NCBI RefSeq assembly: GCF_016863395.1
Contig: NZ_BOOU01000031.1
Span: 1-64,000 of the forward strand
Direction of reading: 5' to 3'
DNA from: Sphaerisporangium rufum
GTDB taxonomy: Bacteria > Actinomycetota > Actinomycetes > Streptosporangiales > Streptosporangiaceae
DNA length: 64,000 nt
Numbering within the stretch: the stretch's first letter is position 1; each line of letters begins with the position of its first letter. A program made the translations under genes and the position numbers. The notes beneath the pieces were generated by a model. It did no database searches and was not told where the DNA came from. It worked only from the letters and a program-made list of their open reading frames with translations. Below are positions 42,093-50,883 of this stretch, in pieces.

Positions 42093-42530
42093 TCAGCCGA
42101 TCTCGGAGGGCTCCTCGCCCGGCTCGGCCAGCGCGCCGGCCAGCACCGCCGCGATGTGCGAGGCGCCGGCGACCGGCCGCTCGACGAATCCGGCCGCCGG
42201 GTCGTAGTCAATGTCCAGGCCGCCGTCCACCAGCCGGCGCGCCCACCGCACCGCCGTGTTGGCCTTGGCCGGCGGTACCGCGCCGCCCTGTGCCATGGCC
42301 GACAGGTTCCGCAGGTTGGTCGCCGGCCCCGACTGGGTGTGCGCGCGGTCCACCTTCCAGGGCAGCGCCCGGCGGTGGTCCATCATGGGCTTGGCCAGCC
42401 CGGCGTTCCGCTTGGCCTGCAGCACGCCCGACTCGGTCACCCCGAAGTGGGCGGCGAGCTCCGCGTTGGACCACCCGGCCGCGGCCAGCCGCGCCAGTTC
42501 CGCCCGGTCCACCTTGGCCCTACGCCCCAT
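42093..42530 (-). CDS. Small helix-turn-helix protein, unknown function
   Basis: 145-aa protein. N-terminal residues about 5-45 form a helix-turn-helix like those in recombinase/resolvase tails (ELARLAAAGWSNAELAAHFGV then TESGVLQAKRNAGL). The rest has LPWKVDRAHTQSGPATNLR and a helical end. The arrangement resembles small phage- or plasmid-related DNA-binding proteins in actinomycetes. It lies beside a tRNA gene, a common place for integrated elements, but no integrase is visible. Not assigned. Confidence 0.6.
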   Translation of the reverse strand: MGRRAKVDRAELARLAAAGWSNAELAAHFGVTESGVLQAKRNAGLAKPMMDHRRALPWKVDRAHTQSGPATNLRNLSAMAQGGAVPPAKANTAVRWARRLVDGGLDIDYDPAAGFVERPVAGASHIAAVLAGALAEPGEEPSEIG

Positions 42531-42687
42531 CCGCCGCTCCCCTGACTCACGCCGTGATTCCTACCGTCCCATGATCAGGCCTTCCTCCCATGGGCACCAC
42601 CCGGCCGTGCGGCCGTCCCGCCGCTTTCCCGTACGCAGGAGCTCTGGATCTGCGCTAAGGTTGTTCCTGCCCGCCTGAGGTGGGCAC

Positions 42688-42764
<77 letters not shown>

Positions 42765-42781
42765 GGCAACACCTGGTTGGC

Positions 42782-42820
42782 AAGGGTGTCACGAGATCAC
42801 GTGACACCCTTTCTCTTTTC
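42782..42820 (+). terminator. Terminator of tRNA-Pro
   Basis: An 11-bp perfect stem (AAGGGTGTCAC / GTGACACCCTT) with an 8-base loop is followed by TCTCTTTTC, a true T-rich tail, 17 bp after the tRNA. Confidence 0.88.
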
Positions 42821-43578
42821 TGCGTGACCAGCCGGGTGACCGAGCGCGGGAGGCCCGGGCCTTCGCCTGGACGCTGCCCCCGGATATGGGCAGGATCCTC
42901 CTTCCGGCGCCCGGCCTTGGTTACCACTGGTGGCGCTGTGTCCCCCGAGGCCGGCGATGTCCAGCAGCGGGTCCTCGCCCCCGGGACGCGGCCGGGCGGC
43001 CTCTGGCCGGCCCCGAATCCATCGGGAGCGAACCCCCTGGATCCGGCAGCCGTCGAGAGCGAGGAAACGGCACGTCCATTAATGCGGTTAAATTCGGGTC
43101 GCGACCGGCTCGCACCTGAACTGCTGAGTAACTTGCCCGTTATGTGAAGAAACTAGGTGCGGAAGACCTGGTCGAGCACGTCCTGATGGGGGGGAGATCA
43201 CCCGCTTCAGGTATTTCATCCCCGAAGCGCTTTTCGTCCGTGATACTCCTTCTGTCGGATGTCGGCCCGGTTGACAGCCACCCGTGCACCCTTTTAAGGT
43301 AACGGCAGTCTGAGGGGCGGAGAGTAACGAACGCCGCTGGAAGCGTTACCTCGGTTCCTTGACCAAATGATCGGATTGGGGGGAGTTCGGGCACGTCGCG
43401 CGAGGGATCGGCAGTGATCGCCGTTGCGCCAGAATTTCGTATGGTCCTTTACCTGGCTTTCGGGTGAGGGATTTTTTTTGGGTGGCCGAACCGTCGTGGT
43501 CGGCCACTCAGCTGCGCCTAGATTCAGCACAGGCCGGTTGCATCGTCCAACGATCGAGCCATCTCTTCTGGGGAAGAA
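42821..43578. other. Intergenic region before the biosynthetic cluster, no clear gene
   Basis: About 760 bases without a convincing coding frame. The second half (about 43080-43560) is clearly AT-richer than the window average and holds runs such as GGTTAAATTC and GATTTTTTTTGGG. It probably contains the promoter and regulatory region of the StrR-like gene. No repeat of the tRNA 3' end or integrase remnant was seen. Confidence 0.6.
43271..43300 (+). promoter_or_regulatory. Promoter candidate upstream of the StrR-like regulator
   Basis: TTGACA at 43271-43276, an 18-bp spacer, and TAAGGT at 43295-43300 as -10. It lies 280 bp before the regulator start, leaving room for a long leader. No StrR-type palindrome was recognised around it. 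Confidence 0.35.
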
Positions 43579-44592
43579 ATGATCGTCGCTCTGTTGCCCG
43601 ATGTCGAACCCGAAGAGGTTCGTGAGCAAGGCCCGCCGTCCGAGGAACCGGTCTGGATTCCGCTCGACCTGGTCCGGCCCTCGGAATCGCCGCGTTCCGG
43701 TGGAATCAACCGGGAACACGTGGCACTACTGGCGGAAGCGGAGGCGGAACTGCCGCCGATCCTCGTACACAGATCCTCGTTGCGCGTCGTCGACGGGATG
43801 CATCGCCTGTGCGCGGCGCGGCTGCGCGGCGCACAGACCGTGGCGGTCCGCTTCTTCGACGGTGACGACGACGACGCCTTCGTGGCGGCCGTCCGGTCGA
43901 ACATCGCCCACGGTCTGCCGCTGTCGCTGGCCGACCGCACGGCCGCGGCGACGCGCATCATCAGGACGCGTCCGGACTGGTCGGACCGCATGATCGCTTC
44001 GGTGACCGGGCTCGCGCCGAAGACCGTCGGCGCGGTCCGGCGTTCGACCGGGGACGATGCGCAGTCGAACAGGCGGGTCGGCAGGGACGGGCGGGTACGT
44101 CCGGTCAACAACGCCGAGGGCAGACGCCTGGCGGGCGCGCTGCTGACGGAGAACCCGGACGCGCCGCTGCGGGAGATCGCCAGGGCCGCCGGAGTCGCTC
44201 CGTCCACCGTGCTGGACGTCCGGCAGCGCCTCGAACGCGGCGCCGACCCGGTACCGCCCCGCCTGCGCGACACCGAGTCGAGCGGGAGACGGACGGCGCG
44301 GAAGGCGCCGCCGCCCGCGCCGCGTGCCGGTGGGGGCGCCCCCCTGGACAAGGACTCGGTGCTGCGGAGTCTCCGGCGAGACCCCTCCCTGAGGTTCAGC
44401 GAGTTCGGCCGCGCGCTGCTGCGGCAACTCGACCTCGACCTCGCCGGCTCGGCCGGGTCGGGACGCGCCGCGGCCGCCGTGCCATCCCACTGTGTGGCCC
44501 GGGTGGCCACGCTGGCCAGGGAGAACGCCCGGTTCTGGGAGGAGTTCGCGCAGTCGCTGGACCAGCGCGCCCGCGCCATCGACCCCGCTTAG
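43579..44592 (+). CDS. StrR-like pathway-specific activator (ParB/Spo0J-like N-terminus)
   Basis: 337-aa DNA-binding regulator. The N-terminal half has the ParB-like fold: IPLDLVRPSESPRSGGINREH, then LPPILVHRSSLRVVDGMHRLCAARLRG. Two helix-turn-helix regions follow (RMIASVTGLAPKTVGAVRR and LREIARAAGVAPSTVLDVR). This is the layout of StrR, Bbr and NovG, which switch on streptomycin, balhimycin and novobiocin genes. The C-terminal part after a Pro/Arg linker is less conserved. It heads the cluster on the same strand and most likely activates it. Start ATG 43579 follows GGGGAAGAA. Confidence 0.88.
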   Translation: MIVALLPDVEPEEVREQGPPSEEPVWIPLDLVRPSESPRSGGINREHVALLAEAEAELPPILVHRSSLRVVDGMHRLCAARLRGAQTVAVRFFDGDDDDAFVAAVRSNIAHGLPLSLADRTAAATRIIRTRPDWSDRMIASVTGLAPKTVGAVRRSTGDDAQSNRRVGRDGRVRPVNNAEGRRLAGALLTENPDAPLREIARAAGVAPSTVLDVRQRLERGADPVPPRLRDTESSGRRTARKAPPPAPRAGGGAPLDKDSVLRSLRRDPSLRFSEFGRALLRQLDLDLAGSAGSGRAAAAVPSHCVARVATLARENARFWEEFAQSLDQRARAIDPA

Positions 44593-44811
44593 GGGCGCGA
44601 CCGAATCCCACGACCGGAGTCTCCCACCGGCCGGCCTTCGACACCCGGGGACAGGTCCTTCCAGGGCCGCCGGGCCGTCTCGTGCCCGCCGCCGGCCGCG
44701 CACGGCCGGCGGCGGGTTCGCGGCCGCGCCGCCGGCGGCAGCGAAAAGCAGTGTTCGAGTATTTCCCGCGCCGCCCGAATTCCCTCTCCGGGCGAATTGT
44801 GTAAAGTATTC

Positions 44812-44845
44812 CCGGTGCTCCGGGAAGCCGTTTCCCGGGCACCGG
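44812..44845 (+). other. Strong hairpin in the leader of the next gene
   Basis: Two 15-base arms (44812-44826 and 44831-44845) pair with one mismatch and two G-T wobbles around a GCCG loop. The hairpin ends about 35 bases before the TTG start of the small unknown gene and lies after AT-rich TTGTGTAAAGTATT, which may be part of its promoter. An attenuator, operator or mRNA-stability element is possible. A GTTCGAGT at 44753 resembles one half of a StrR site, but no proper second half is seen. Confidence 0.4.
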
Positions 44846-44879
44846 CCCTGGCCTCGACTATTGGGTGCGAGAGGTGAAC

Positions 44880-45302
44880 TTGTCTGTACCGGCGAAGATG
44901 TTCACCCAGCGTTCGGAAGTATTCGGGCGGTGGGTAGCCGTGATGGAACATCGGCGCGACGACCGCAAGATGGTCCCGGCGGCGTGGAAAACCCGTTGCA
45001 TACGTTCCGGCGACGTCCATGAATTCATCCTCTGCCGGCCGGGCGCCGACCGGGCGGCGGAGATGAACGACGTCTCCTACCTCGGCTTCGCCGAGATCGT
45101 ACGTGGTGGCGTGGTCGTGATCGGCGACGAAGTGCAGGTGTCGGGCCGGGTCGTCGGCACCGTCCACGGCTTCGACGAGACCCATTTCCCGAACCACTAC
45201 AACATCCTGATCGCCGCCGGAGAACTGGTCACCGGTGCCGAGATCGGCCTGGAGCTCGGCGAAGGAGTCACCTTCCGCCCGGCACCGGGCGCGTCCGCCT
45301 GA
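44880..45302 (+). CDS. Small unknown protein at the start of the cluster operon
   Basis: 140-aa protein (145 aa if GTG 44865 is used). It appears to be a compact beta-rich single domain without signal peptide: VAVMEHRRDDRKMVP, TRCIRSGDVHEFILCRPG, VRGGVVVIGDEVQVSGRVVG, GFDETHFPNHYNIL and VTGAEIGLELGEGVTFRP. The pattern is reminiscent of small accessory proteins encoded in natural-product clusters, but the family is not firmly recognised. TTG 44880 is preferred because GAGAGG lies five bases upstream. It is 85 bp before the PLP enzyme and probably co-transcribed with it. Confidence 0.65.
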   Translation: MSVPAKMFTQRSEVFGRWVAVMEHRRDDRKMVPAAWKTRCIRSGDVHEFILCRPGADRAAEMNDVSYLGFAEIVRGGVVVIGDEVQVSGRVVGTVHGFDETHFPNHYNILIAAGELVTGAEIGLELGEGVTFRPAPGASA

Positions 45303-45386
45303 CCGGTCGGCCACCGCGATCGACGACACCTCGGGCATCTGCCGCCGGCAGATGCACGACTACCGCGTGATGGGGGTTTTCGCATC

Positions 45387-46637
45387 TTGTCCGCAGTGAC
45401 GATCAACTACGAGAGCCTTATTCGCAAGAACCGCTCCGGCGCCTTATCCCCGGAAAAGTTCATCAAATTCGCCTGCATCGTATGCGAGCGGGAAATCGAT
45501 GATCCCCGGCGCAACCGGTGCCCAGACTGCAACGGCGCGGTCGACGCCATCTACGATCTGGACAACTTCGTCGCGCCCGAGACGCTCACCACGCCGAACA
45601 CCCTGCTCCGCTACTTCTCGCTGCTGCCGCTGAAGGAACGCGAGTCGGTGCACTGGCTCGGCGAGGGCAACACCCCCTGCTTCGAGGTGCCCGCACTCGC
45701 CGCCGAGCTGGGGGTCGGCCGGTTGTTCTTCAAGGACGAGTCGGCCAACCCGACGCGCTCCACCAAGGACCGCATCGCCTCGGTCGGCCTGTCCCACTTC
45801 ACCGAGCTCGGGGTGACCCGGCTCGTGCTGTCGTCGACGGGCAACAGCTCCACCGCCTACGCCCGCGGCGCGCAACTCGTCGACGGGTTCCAGATCCACA
45901 TCTTCGTCGGCCGCGACTTCGTGCACCGGCTCAACTACACCGACCACCCGGCGGTCCACACGCACGTCGTGGACGGCCCGTTCGTGGCGGCCGGCGGGGT
46001 CGCCCAGCGGTACGCCAGGGAGAACGGCATCGCCTGGGAGGGCGGCTTCTTCAACCTGTCCAGGCGGGAGGGACTCAAGCTCGCCTACCTGGAGGCGTTC
46101 GACGCGATGCCCGTCGAGCCGACGCACGTGTTCCAGGCGATCAGCAGCGGGATGGGCCTGCTCGGCGCCTACAAGGGCGCGCTGGAATATCGCGAGCTGG
46201 GCCGGCTGTCCCGGCTGCCGTCGTTCGTCGCGGTGCAGCAGGAGTCCTGCGGGCCGATGGCGCACGCGTTCACCGAGGGCGCCGAGACCATCGGGGAACG
46301 GCACATCGTCAAAAACCCCAGGGGCCTGGCGTACGCCATCTTGCGCGGCGACCCGACCCCCACCTACCCCTACGTCCGCGACCTGGTCCTGCAGAGCAGG
46401 GGCGGCATCGAGGCGGCGTCCGATCTGCGCATCCGCGAGGCCCACCGCATGCTGGCCGAGGTGGCCGGAGTGCGGGCCTGCTATGCCAGCGCGACCGCGT
46501 TCGCGGGCGCGGTCAAGATGGCGCGGGAGGGCCGGCTGGGCGAGGACTCGGTCCTGCTGGTCAACCTCACCGGCACCGACCGGCCGTCGCTGCCGGTGCC
46601 GACCCGGCTGACCGAGTGGTCGGAGAACGTGGCGTGA
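45387..46637 (+). CDS. Threonine synthase-like PLP enzyme with N-terminal zinc ribbon
   Basis: 416-aa fold-type II PLP enzyme. Four cysteines (C30, C33, C45, C48) form a zinc ribbon as in the long threonine synthases and archaeal cysteate synthase. The Schiff-base lysine is K127 in TRSTKDR, preceded by LGEGNTPCFEVP, and STGNSSTAYA binds the phosphate/substrate carboxylate. The usual GGG cofactor-phosphate loop is replaced by SSGMGLLGAYKG. It probably performs beta/gamma-replacement or elimination on a phosphorylated or O-activated amino acid to give an unusual amino acid. Housekeeping threonine synthesis is unlikely, as hom and thrB are absent. TTG start; the next gene overlaps the stop (GTGA). 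Confidence 0.82.
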   Translation: MSAVTINYESLIRKNRSGALSPEKFIKFACIVCEREIDDPRRNRCPDCNGAVDAIYDLDNFVAPETLTTPNTLLRYFSLLPLKERESVHWLGEGNTPCFEVPALAAELGVGRLFFKDESANPTRSTKDRIASVGLSHFTELGVTRLVLSSTGNSSTAYARGAQLVDGFQIHIFVGRDFVHRLNYTDHPAVHTHVVDGPFVAAGGVAQRYARENGIAWEGGFFNLSRREGLKLAYLEAFDAMPVEPTHVFQAISSGMGLLGAYKGALEYRELGRLSRLPSFVAVQQESCGPMAHAFTEGAETIGERHIVKNPRGLAYAILRGDPTPTYPYVRDLVLQSRGGIEAASDLRIREAHRMLAEVAGVRACYASATAFAGAVKMAREGRLGEDSVLLVNLTGTDRPSLPVPTRLTEWSENVA

Positions 46638-48313
46638 CGAACTTGATGGAGCCGGGACCGGCCGCCGCCGCGGACGTCCGGACCACCACGACCGTGGCCG
46701 ACGTCGTGTTCACCGGCCTGGCGCAGGCCGGGGTGAGGACGGTCGTCGGGTTCCCCGGCGAGACCTCGCTGCCGCTGTACGTCGCGGCGCAGCGCCAGGA
46801 CGCGGTCCGGCACGTCATGGCCCGCTGCCCGCGCTGCGCCGGCTACATGGCCGAAGCGTACGCGAGGGTGTCCGGCGAGGTCGGCGTGTGCGACGCGCCG
46901 GGCGGCATCGGCTCGCCGTTCACCACGCCCGCGCTGCTGGAGGCCTACAACAGCTCGACCCCGCTGGTGTTCGTCGCCAGCGGGGTCGCCCGGGACAAGC
47001 GGGGCCGTTGGACCACCGGCGAGTGCGCCCAGCAGGAACTGTTCGGCGCGGTGGCCAAGAGCACCGTCCGGCTGGAGCTCCCCGACGGTGCGGCCGCTCG
47101 GGTGGCGAGCGCCGTGCACGCCGCGGCGTCCCCGCGCGGCGGCCCGGTGTTCGTCGAGGTGCCTTCGGACGTCCTCACCCTGCCCGCCGGCGGCGGGCCG
47201 TCCGGCGCGGCCGCGCCCGCGCGCGGGCGGTTGCGCGCGGCACCGGCCGCCGACGTCGTCGCCGGGGTGGCCAAGCTACTGCGGGACGCCGGCCGGGCGG
47301 TCGTCGTCGCGGGCGGCGGCGTGCACGCCGGGGACGCGACCGGCGCGCTGCGCGAGCTGATCGCGCGGACCGGCCTGCCGGTCGCGACCACCCTCAACGG
47401 CAAGGCGGCGGTGGACGAGCGGCTGCCCAGTGCCCTCGGCGTCACCGGGGCCAAGGGCGGCCTGGCCGCCAACCGGTACATCCACCAGGCCGACGTGATC
47501 GTCGCCATCGGCACCAAGCTCGGTGACAAGTCCACCGACAAGTACCGCTGGCCTCACGCGGGACAGGTGCTCGTGCACGTCGACTCCGACGCCGGTGAGC
47601 TCGACCGGTTCGGGCACCCGAGCCTGCCCGTGCTCGCCGACGCGGGCGAGTTCTGCCGGGCGCTGACCGGGGAACTGTCCGGCTTCCGCTACCAGGGACC
47701 GGTATTCCGGCCGGAACCGCCGTTCTGGTCGTCCGGGCTGACCGACCACCTTTGCCGCAGGCTCACCGCCGGCCTCGGCGACGCCGACGTGGTGGTGGCC
47801 GACGCCAGCGTGTCCAGCGGCTGGGCGGGCGCGGCGGTGCGGATGCGCGGGGCCCGGCAGCGGCTGCTGACGCCCCGCGGCAGCGGCAGCATCAGCTACG
47901 CGCTGCCCGCCGCGCTCGGCGCGAAGCTCGCCCGCCCGCACGCCCGGGTCTTCGGCATCGGCGGCGACGGCGGCCTGTCGATCGCCATGCACGAGATGGA
48001 GACCGCGGTCCGCCTTGACCTGCCGGTCACCTACTTCCTCCTGAACAACGAGCGGCTCGGCCTGATCGACCGGCACGCCGTGGACCTGCTCGGCGGCCGT
48101 CCGGTGAGCGCGGAGTTCACCTCGATCGACTGGCAGGCGATCGCCTCCGCGTTCGGCTGGCGCTCGGCGCGGGTGCGCGACGCCGGCGAGCTCGACGCCG
48201 TCTGGGACACCGTGTGCGACGGCGCCCGCCCGACCCTGGTCGAGTGCGTCGTGCCCGCCGACGAGAGCGCCCCCGACCTGGTTCTGACCCTGCGAGGAGA
48301 AGAGGACGCATGA
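46634..48313 (+). CDS. Thiamine-diphosphate-dependent enzyme, acetolactate synthase-like
   Basis: 559-aa protein with all three ThDP-enzyme domains. The catalytic Glu is in VVGFPGETS (about residue 43); the ThDP/Mg motif runs from GDGG (about 443) to LLNN. Reactions of this class are decarboxylation or carboligation of 2-oxo acids. The Pyr domain is unusual: the ALS stretch RHEQGA is replaced by MARCPRCAG and GPGATN by GGIGSPFTTP, so it is not a housekeeping acetolactate synthase. Sulfopyruvate- or phosphonopyruvate-decarboxylase-like, or carboxyethyl-transfer (CEAS-like), roles are possible. GTG start overlaps the PLP enzyme; the stop overlaps the ligase (ATGA). Confidence 0.85.
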   Translation: MTNLMEPGPAAAADVRTTTTVADVVFTGLAQAGVRTVVGFPGETSLPLYVAAQRQDAVRHVMARCPRCAGYMAEAYARVSGEVGVCDAPGGIGSPFTTPALLEAYNSSTPLVFVASGVARDKRGRWTTGECAQQELFGAVAKSTVRLELPDGAAARVASAVHAAASPRGGPVFVEVPSDVLTLPAGGGPSGAAAPARGRLRAAPAADVVAGVAKLLRDAGRAVVVAGGGVHAGDATGALRELIARTGLPVATTLNGKAAVDERLPSALGVTGAKGGLAANRYIHQADVIVAIGTKLGDKSTDKYRWPHAGQVLVHVDSDAGELDRFGHPSLPVLADAGEFCRALTGELSGFRYQGPVFRPEPPFWSSGLTDHLCRRLTAGLGDADVVVADASVSSGWAGAAVRMRGARQRLLTPRGSGSISYALPAALGAKLARPHARVFGIGGDGGLSIAMHEMETAVRLDLPVTYFLLNNERLGLIDRHAVDLLGGRPVSAEFTSIDWQAIASAFGWRSARVRDAGELDAVWDTVCDGARPTLVECVVPADESAPDLVLTLRGEEDA

Positions 48314-49572
48314 GCATTCTGGTACTGCACACGCAGAACGCGAGCCGGCGCCGGCACTTCGCCCGCGTCCAGGAGTACGCCAGGCGGCACGGCGAGCGCC
48401 TGCTGCTGATCGTCAAGAACCCCACCTGGGAGACCGACTTCGTCGACCGGGTGTGGCCGGCGGACACCTCCAGCATCTCCGACACCGTCGATGCCGCCCG
48501 GCGGCTCGCCGCCGAAGAGGAGGAGCCGATCCGCGCGGTCGTGGCGTTCGTGGAGCACAGCGTGCCCGCCGCCGCGGCCGTCGCCGAGGAGCTGGGCCTG
48601 CCCTTCGTCAGCCCCCGTACCGCGCAGATCGCCCGGGACAAGTACGCGATGCGCCGGGCGTTCGAGGTGGCCGGGCTGCCGCAGCCGGGCTTCGGTCTGG
48701 CCAGGACCCTGGACGAGGCCCGCGAGGCGGCCGGGCGCATCGGCTTCCCGCTGGTGATGAAGCCGCTGATCGGCGGCGGCAGCATGTACGTGCGCCGGGT
48801 GAACGACCTCGACGAGCTCACCGAGCACTTCGAGCCGATCCGCCGCGGCTCGTGGGACGGTTTCGACTACGACCCGCTGTACGCCTCCGCCATGGCCGAG
48901 TACCGGGGCGCGCTGCTGCTGGAGGGCTACCTGCCGGGCGCGGAGATCAGCGTCGAGTCGATGGTCGTCGACGGCGTGACCAAGGTCGTCGCGATCCACG
49001 ACAAGCCGCTGCCGATGAACGGCCCGTTCTTCGAAGAGGTCTACTACGTCACGCCGACCTCGCTGCCGGCCGAGGTCGTCGCGCGGGTGCACGAGATCAC
49101 CGCCAGAGCGCACGAGGCGCTGGGCATCACGATGGGCGCCACCCACACCGAGTTCCGCGTCCAGGAGGGCGAGGAGCCGAAGATCCTGGAGACCGCGGCC
49201 CGGCTCGGGGGCGGCCCCATCTACCAGTCGCTGCTGCTCAGCACGGGTATCGACATGGTCGAGGCGCTGTGCGACGTCGCCTTCGGCCGGGCGCCGGACC
49301 TGACCCCGCGGCGGCCGGTGACCCCCACCGGGTTCTCCCTGTTCTTCGCCGAGAAGGCAGGGCGGATCAAGGCGATCCACGGCGTCGGCGAGGCGCTGGC
49401 CGACCCGGACGTCCAGGAGCTGCTGCTCTACCGCGAGGTCGGCGACGGGGTGAACGTCCCGCCGCACGTGTGGCAGGCGCATGGCCACGCAATCTTCACC
49501 GCCCGGACGCAGGCCGAACTCGGCGACGTCTTCGACCGGCTCGCCAAGACCATCCGCTTCGAAGTCGAATGA
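48310..49572 (+). CDS. ATP-grasp carboxylate-amine ligase 1
   Basis: 420-aa enzyme of the ATP-grasp superfamily that would activate a carboxylate as acyl phosphate and join it to an amine. Domain order: N-terminal Rossmann-like part (ILVLHTQNASRRR), central lid with PLVMKPLIGGGSMYV, and C-terminal Mg/ATP part with LLEGYLPGAEISVESMVVDG, THTEFRV and PKILETAARLGGG, which hold the metal ligands Glu/Glu/Asn-equivalents. It resembles the DdaF/BacD/BtrJ type used in short peptide antibiotics. It is preceded by a 4-bp overlap with the TPP gene. Substrate unknown. Confidence 0.87.
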   Translation: MSILVLHTQNASRRRHFARVQEYARRHGERLLLIVKNPTWETDFVDRVWPADTSSISDTVDAARRLAAEEEEPIRAVVAFVEHSVPAAAAVAEELGLPFVSPRTAQIARDKYAMRRAFEVAGLPQPGFGLARTLDEAREAAGRIGFPLVMKPLIGGGSMYVRRVNDLDELTEHFEPIRRGSWDGFDYDPLYASAMAEYRGALLLEGYLPGAEISVESMVVDGVTKVVAIHDKPLPMNGPFFEEVYYVTPTSLPAEVVARVHEITARAHEALGITMGATHTEFRVQEGEEPKILETAARLGGGPIYQSLLLSTGIDMVEALCDVAFGRAPDLTPRRPVTPTGFSLFFAEKAGRIKAIHGVGEALADPDVQELLLYREVGDGVNVPPHVWQAHGHAIFTARTQAELGDVFDRLAKTIRFEVE

Positions 49573-49632
49573 CCCGACGGCCCGGGCGGGACGGACGTGC
49601 CCGCCCGGGCCCCTCACCTGTGGGGACCCTTC

Positions 49633-50838
49633 ATGCTCGAACGCTCGACCAGGAAGTTCATCGCCGTCACCCGGGTCGTCACCAGCCTGGGTTACTACCT
49701 GACCATCCCGTTGCTCGGCGTCATCGCGCTGAGGGCGGGTTCGATGTCCGCGGTCGAGGTCGGCGCGCTGGTATCCGCGCACGCGCTGTTCCGCCGTGGG
49801 CTGGCGCTGCCCACGGGCGTGCTGTGCGACCGGTGGGGCGGCGAGCGGGTGCTGGTGGCGGGTCTGGTGGCCGAGGCGGTGGGGTATGTCCTGCTCGCCT
49901 CGTCGATCACCTTCCCGGTCTGGCTCGCGGCACTGGTGATCGACGGCGCGGGCGGCGCCGCGTACAACTCCGCCGGCCGGGTGGTGCTGGCGAAAGCGTC
50001 GAAGGAGGGCGGCAGCGCCGCGAGCTTCGCGGGCTTTTATGTGGCGACGAACGTCGGTGCACTGCTCGGGCCGCTGCTCGCCGCGGCCCTGAGCGCGCAC
50101 GGCTCGCCGCGCGCCGCCCTGCTGCTGTCCGCGCTGGCCTACGCGTGCGCCGCGGCCGGAGCGCTGTGGCGGTTCCGCACGGTGGACCGGAGCAGGCCGG
50201 TCACGGCGGCGGGCGGCAGTGTGTGGCGTTCACTGGTCGGCCCGCTGGGCGATCGGCTCTTCGTGGTGTACTGCGCGATGACGGTGCCGCTGTGGTTCGG
50301 CATCTCGCTGCTGGTGTCCGCGCTGCCGCTCGAGGCGGACCTCCGCGGCCTCGGCTACGTCGACGTCGGCGTGATCAACTCGCTGAACGCGCTGGTGGTC
50401 GTCGCCCTCGGCACCAAGGTCGGCAAGATCACTGATGGCTGGGACCTGCCGCGGCGCATGCGTTTCCTCGGCGCGGGCGGGTTGGCGATGGCGGCCGGCT
50501 GCCTGGTCTGCCTGCCGGCCGGCACGCCCTGGCTGTACGCCGGCATGGTGGTGATCACGCTCGGCGAGCTCGCACTGATCGCCGCGACCGACATCGTCGC
50601 CGTGCACCTGGCGCCCGAGGGCTCGACCGGGGTGTATCTCGGCTACGTCACCACCGCGTGGGCGGTCGGCGGGGTGCTGGCCGGGGTGCTGGCGGGCGCG
50701 CTGCTCGACGGCTCAGGCCCCGGCCGGGTCGTCTTCTGGGCGGTGAGCACCGCGCTGCTGCTGGGCGCGGCCGTGTGGTTCACCGTCGCCGGCCGCGCGG
50801 TCACCGCCCGCGCGGCGGCGGGCGCCGCCCGTACCTGA
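49633..50838 (+). CDS. MFS transporter of the biosynthetic cluster
   Basis: 401-aa membrane protein with about 12 hydrophobic segments. Motif A reads GVLCDRWGGERVLV in loop 2-3. It begins with a short cytoplasmic tail MLERSTRKFIAVTRVV and TM1 SLGYYLTIPLLGVIAL. Its place between the two ligases suggests it exports the cluster product or confers self-resistance. Start ATG 49633 follows GGGGA; 60 bp separate it from ligase 1. Confidence 0.88.
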   Translation: MLERSTRKFIAVTRVVTSLGYYLTIPLLGVIALRAGSMSAVEVGALVSAHALFRRGLALPTGVLCDRWGGERVLVAGLVAEAVGYVLLASSITFPVWLAALVIDGAGGAAYNSAGRVVLAKASKEGGSAASFAGFYVATNVGALLGPLLAAALSAHGSPRAALLLSALAYACAAAGALWRFRTVDRSRPVTAAGGSVWRSLVGPLGDRLFVVYCAMTVPLWFGISLLVSALPLEADLRGLGYVDVGVINSLNALVVVALGTKVGKITDGWDLPRRMRFLGAGGLAMAAGCLVCLPAGTPWLYAGMVVITLGELALIAATDIVAVHLAPEGSTGVYLGYVTTAWAVGGVLAGVLAGALLDGSGPGRVVFWAVSTALLLGAAVWFTVAGRAVTARAAAGAART

Positions 50839-50883
50839 ACGCGAACCTGGGGGCGGCCCCTACGAGTGGGAGGAGATGGGATC

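Noticed and set aside
42821-43147. Short frames after the tRNA that might be a phage or integrase remnant
   Set aside because: Their translations show no family motif and start inside the tRNA or terminator; treated as non-coding.
45387-46637. Housekeeping threonine synthase (thrC)
   Set aside because: No hom or thrB nearby, the gene overlaps a TPP enzyme in an antibiotic-type cluster, and the cofactor-loop residues differ from the usual pattern.
46634-48313. Acetolactate synthase large subunit (ilvB)
   Set aside because: No ilvN or ilvC beside it, and the segments HEQGA and GPGATN are replaced.
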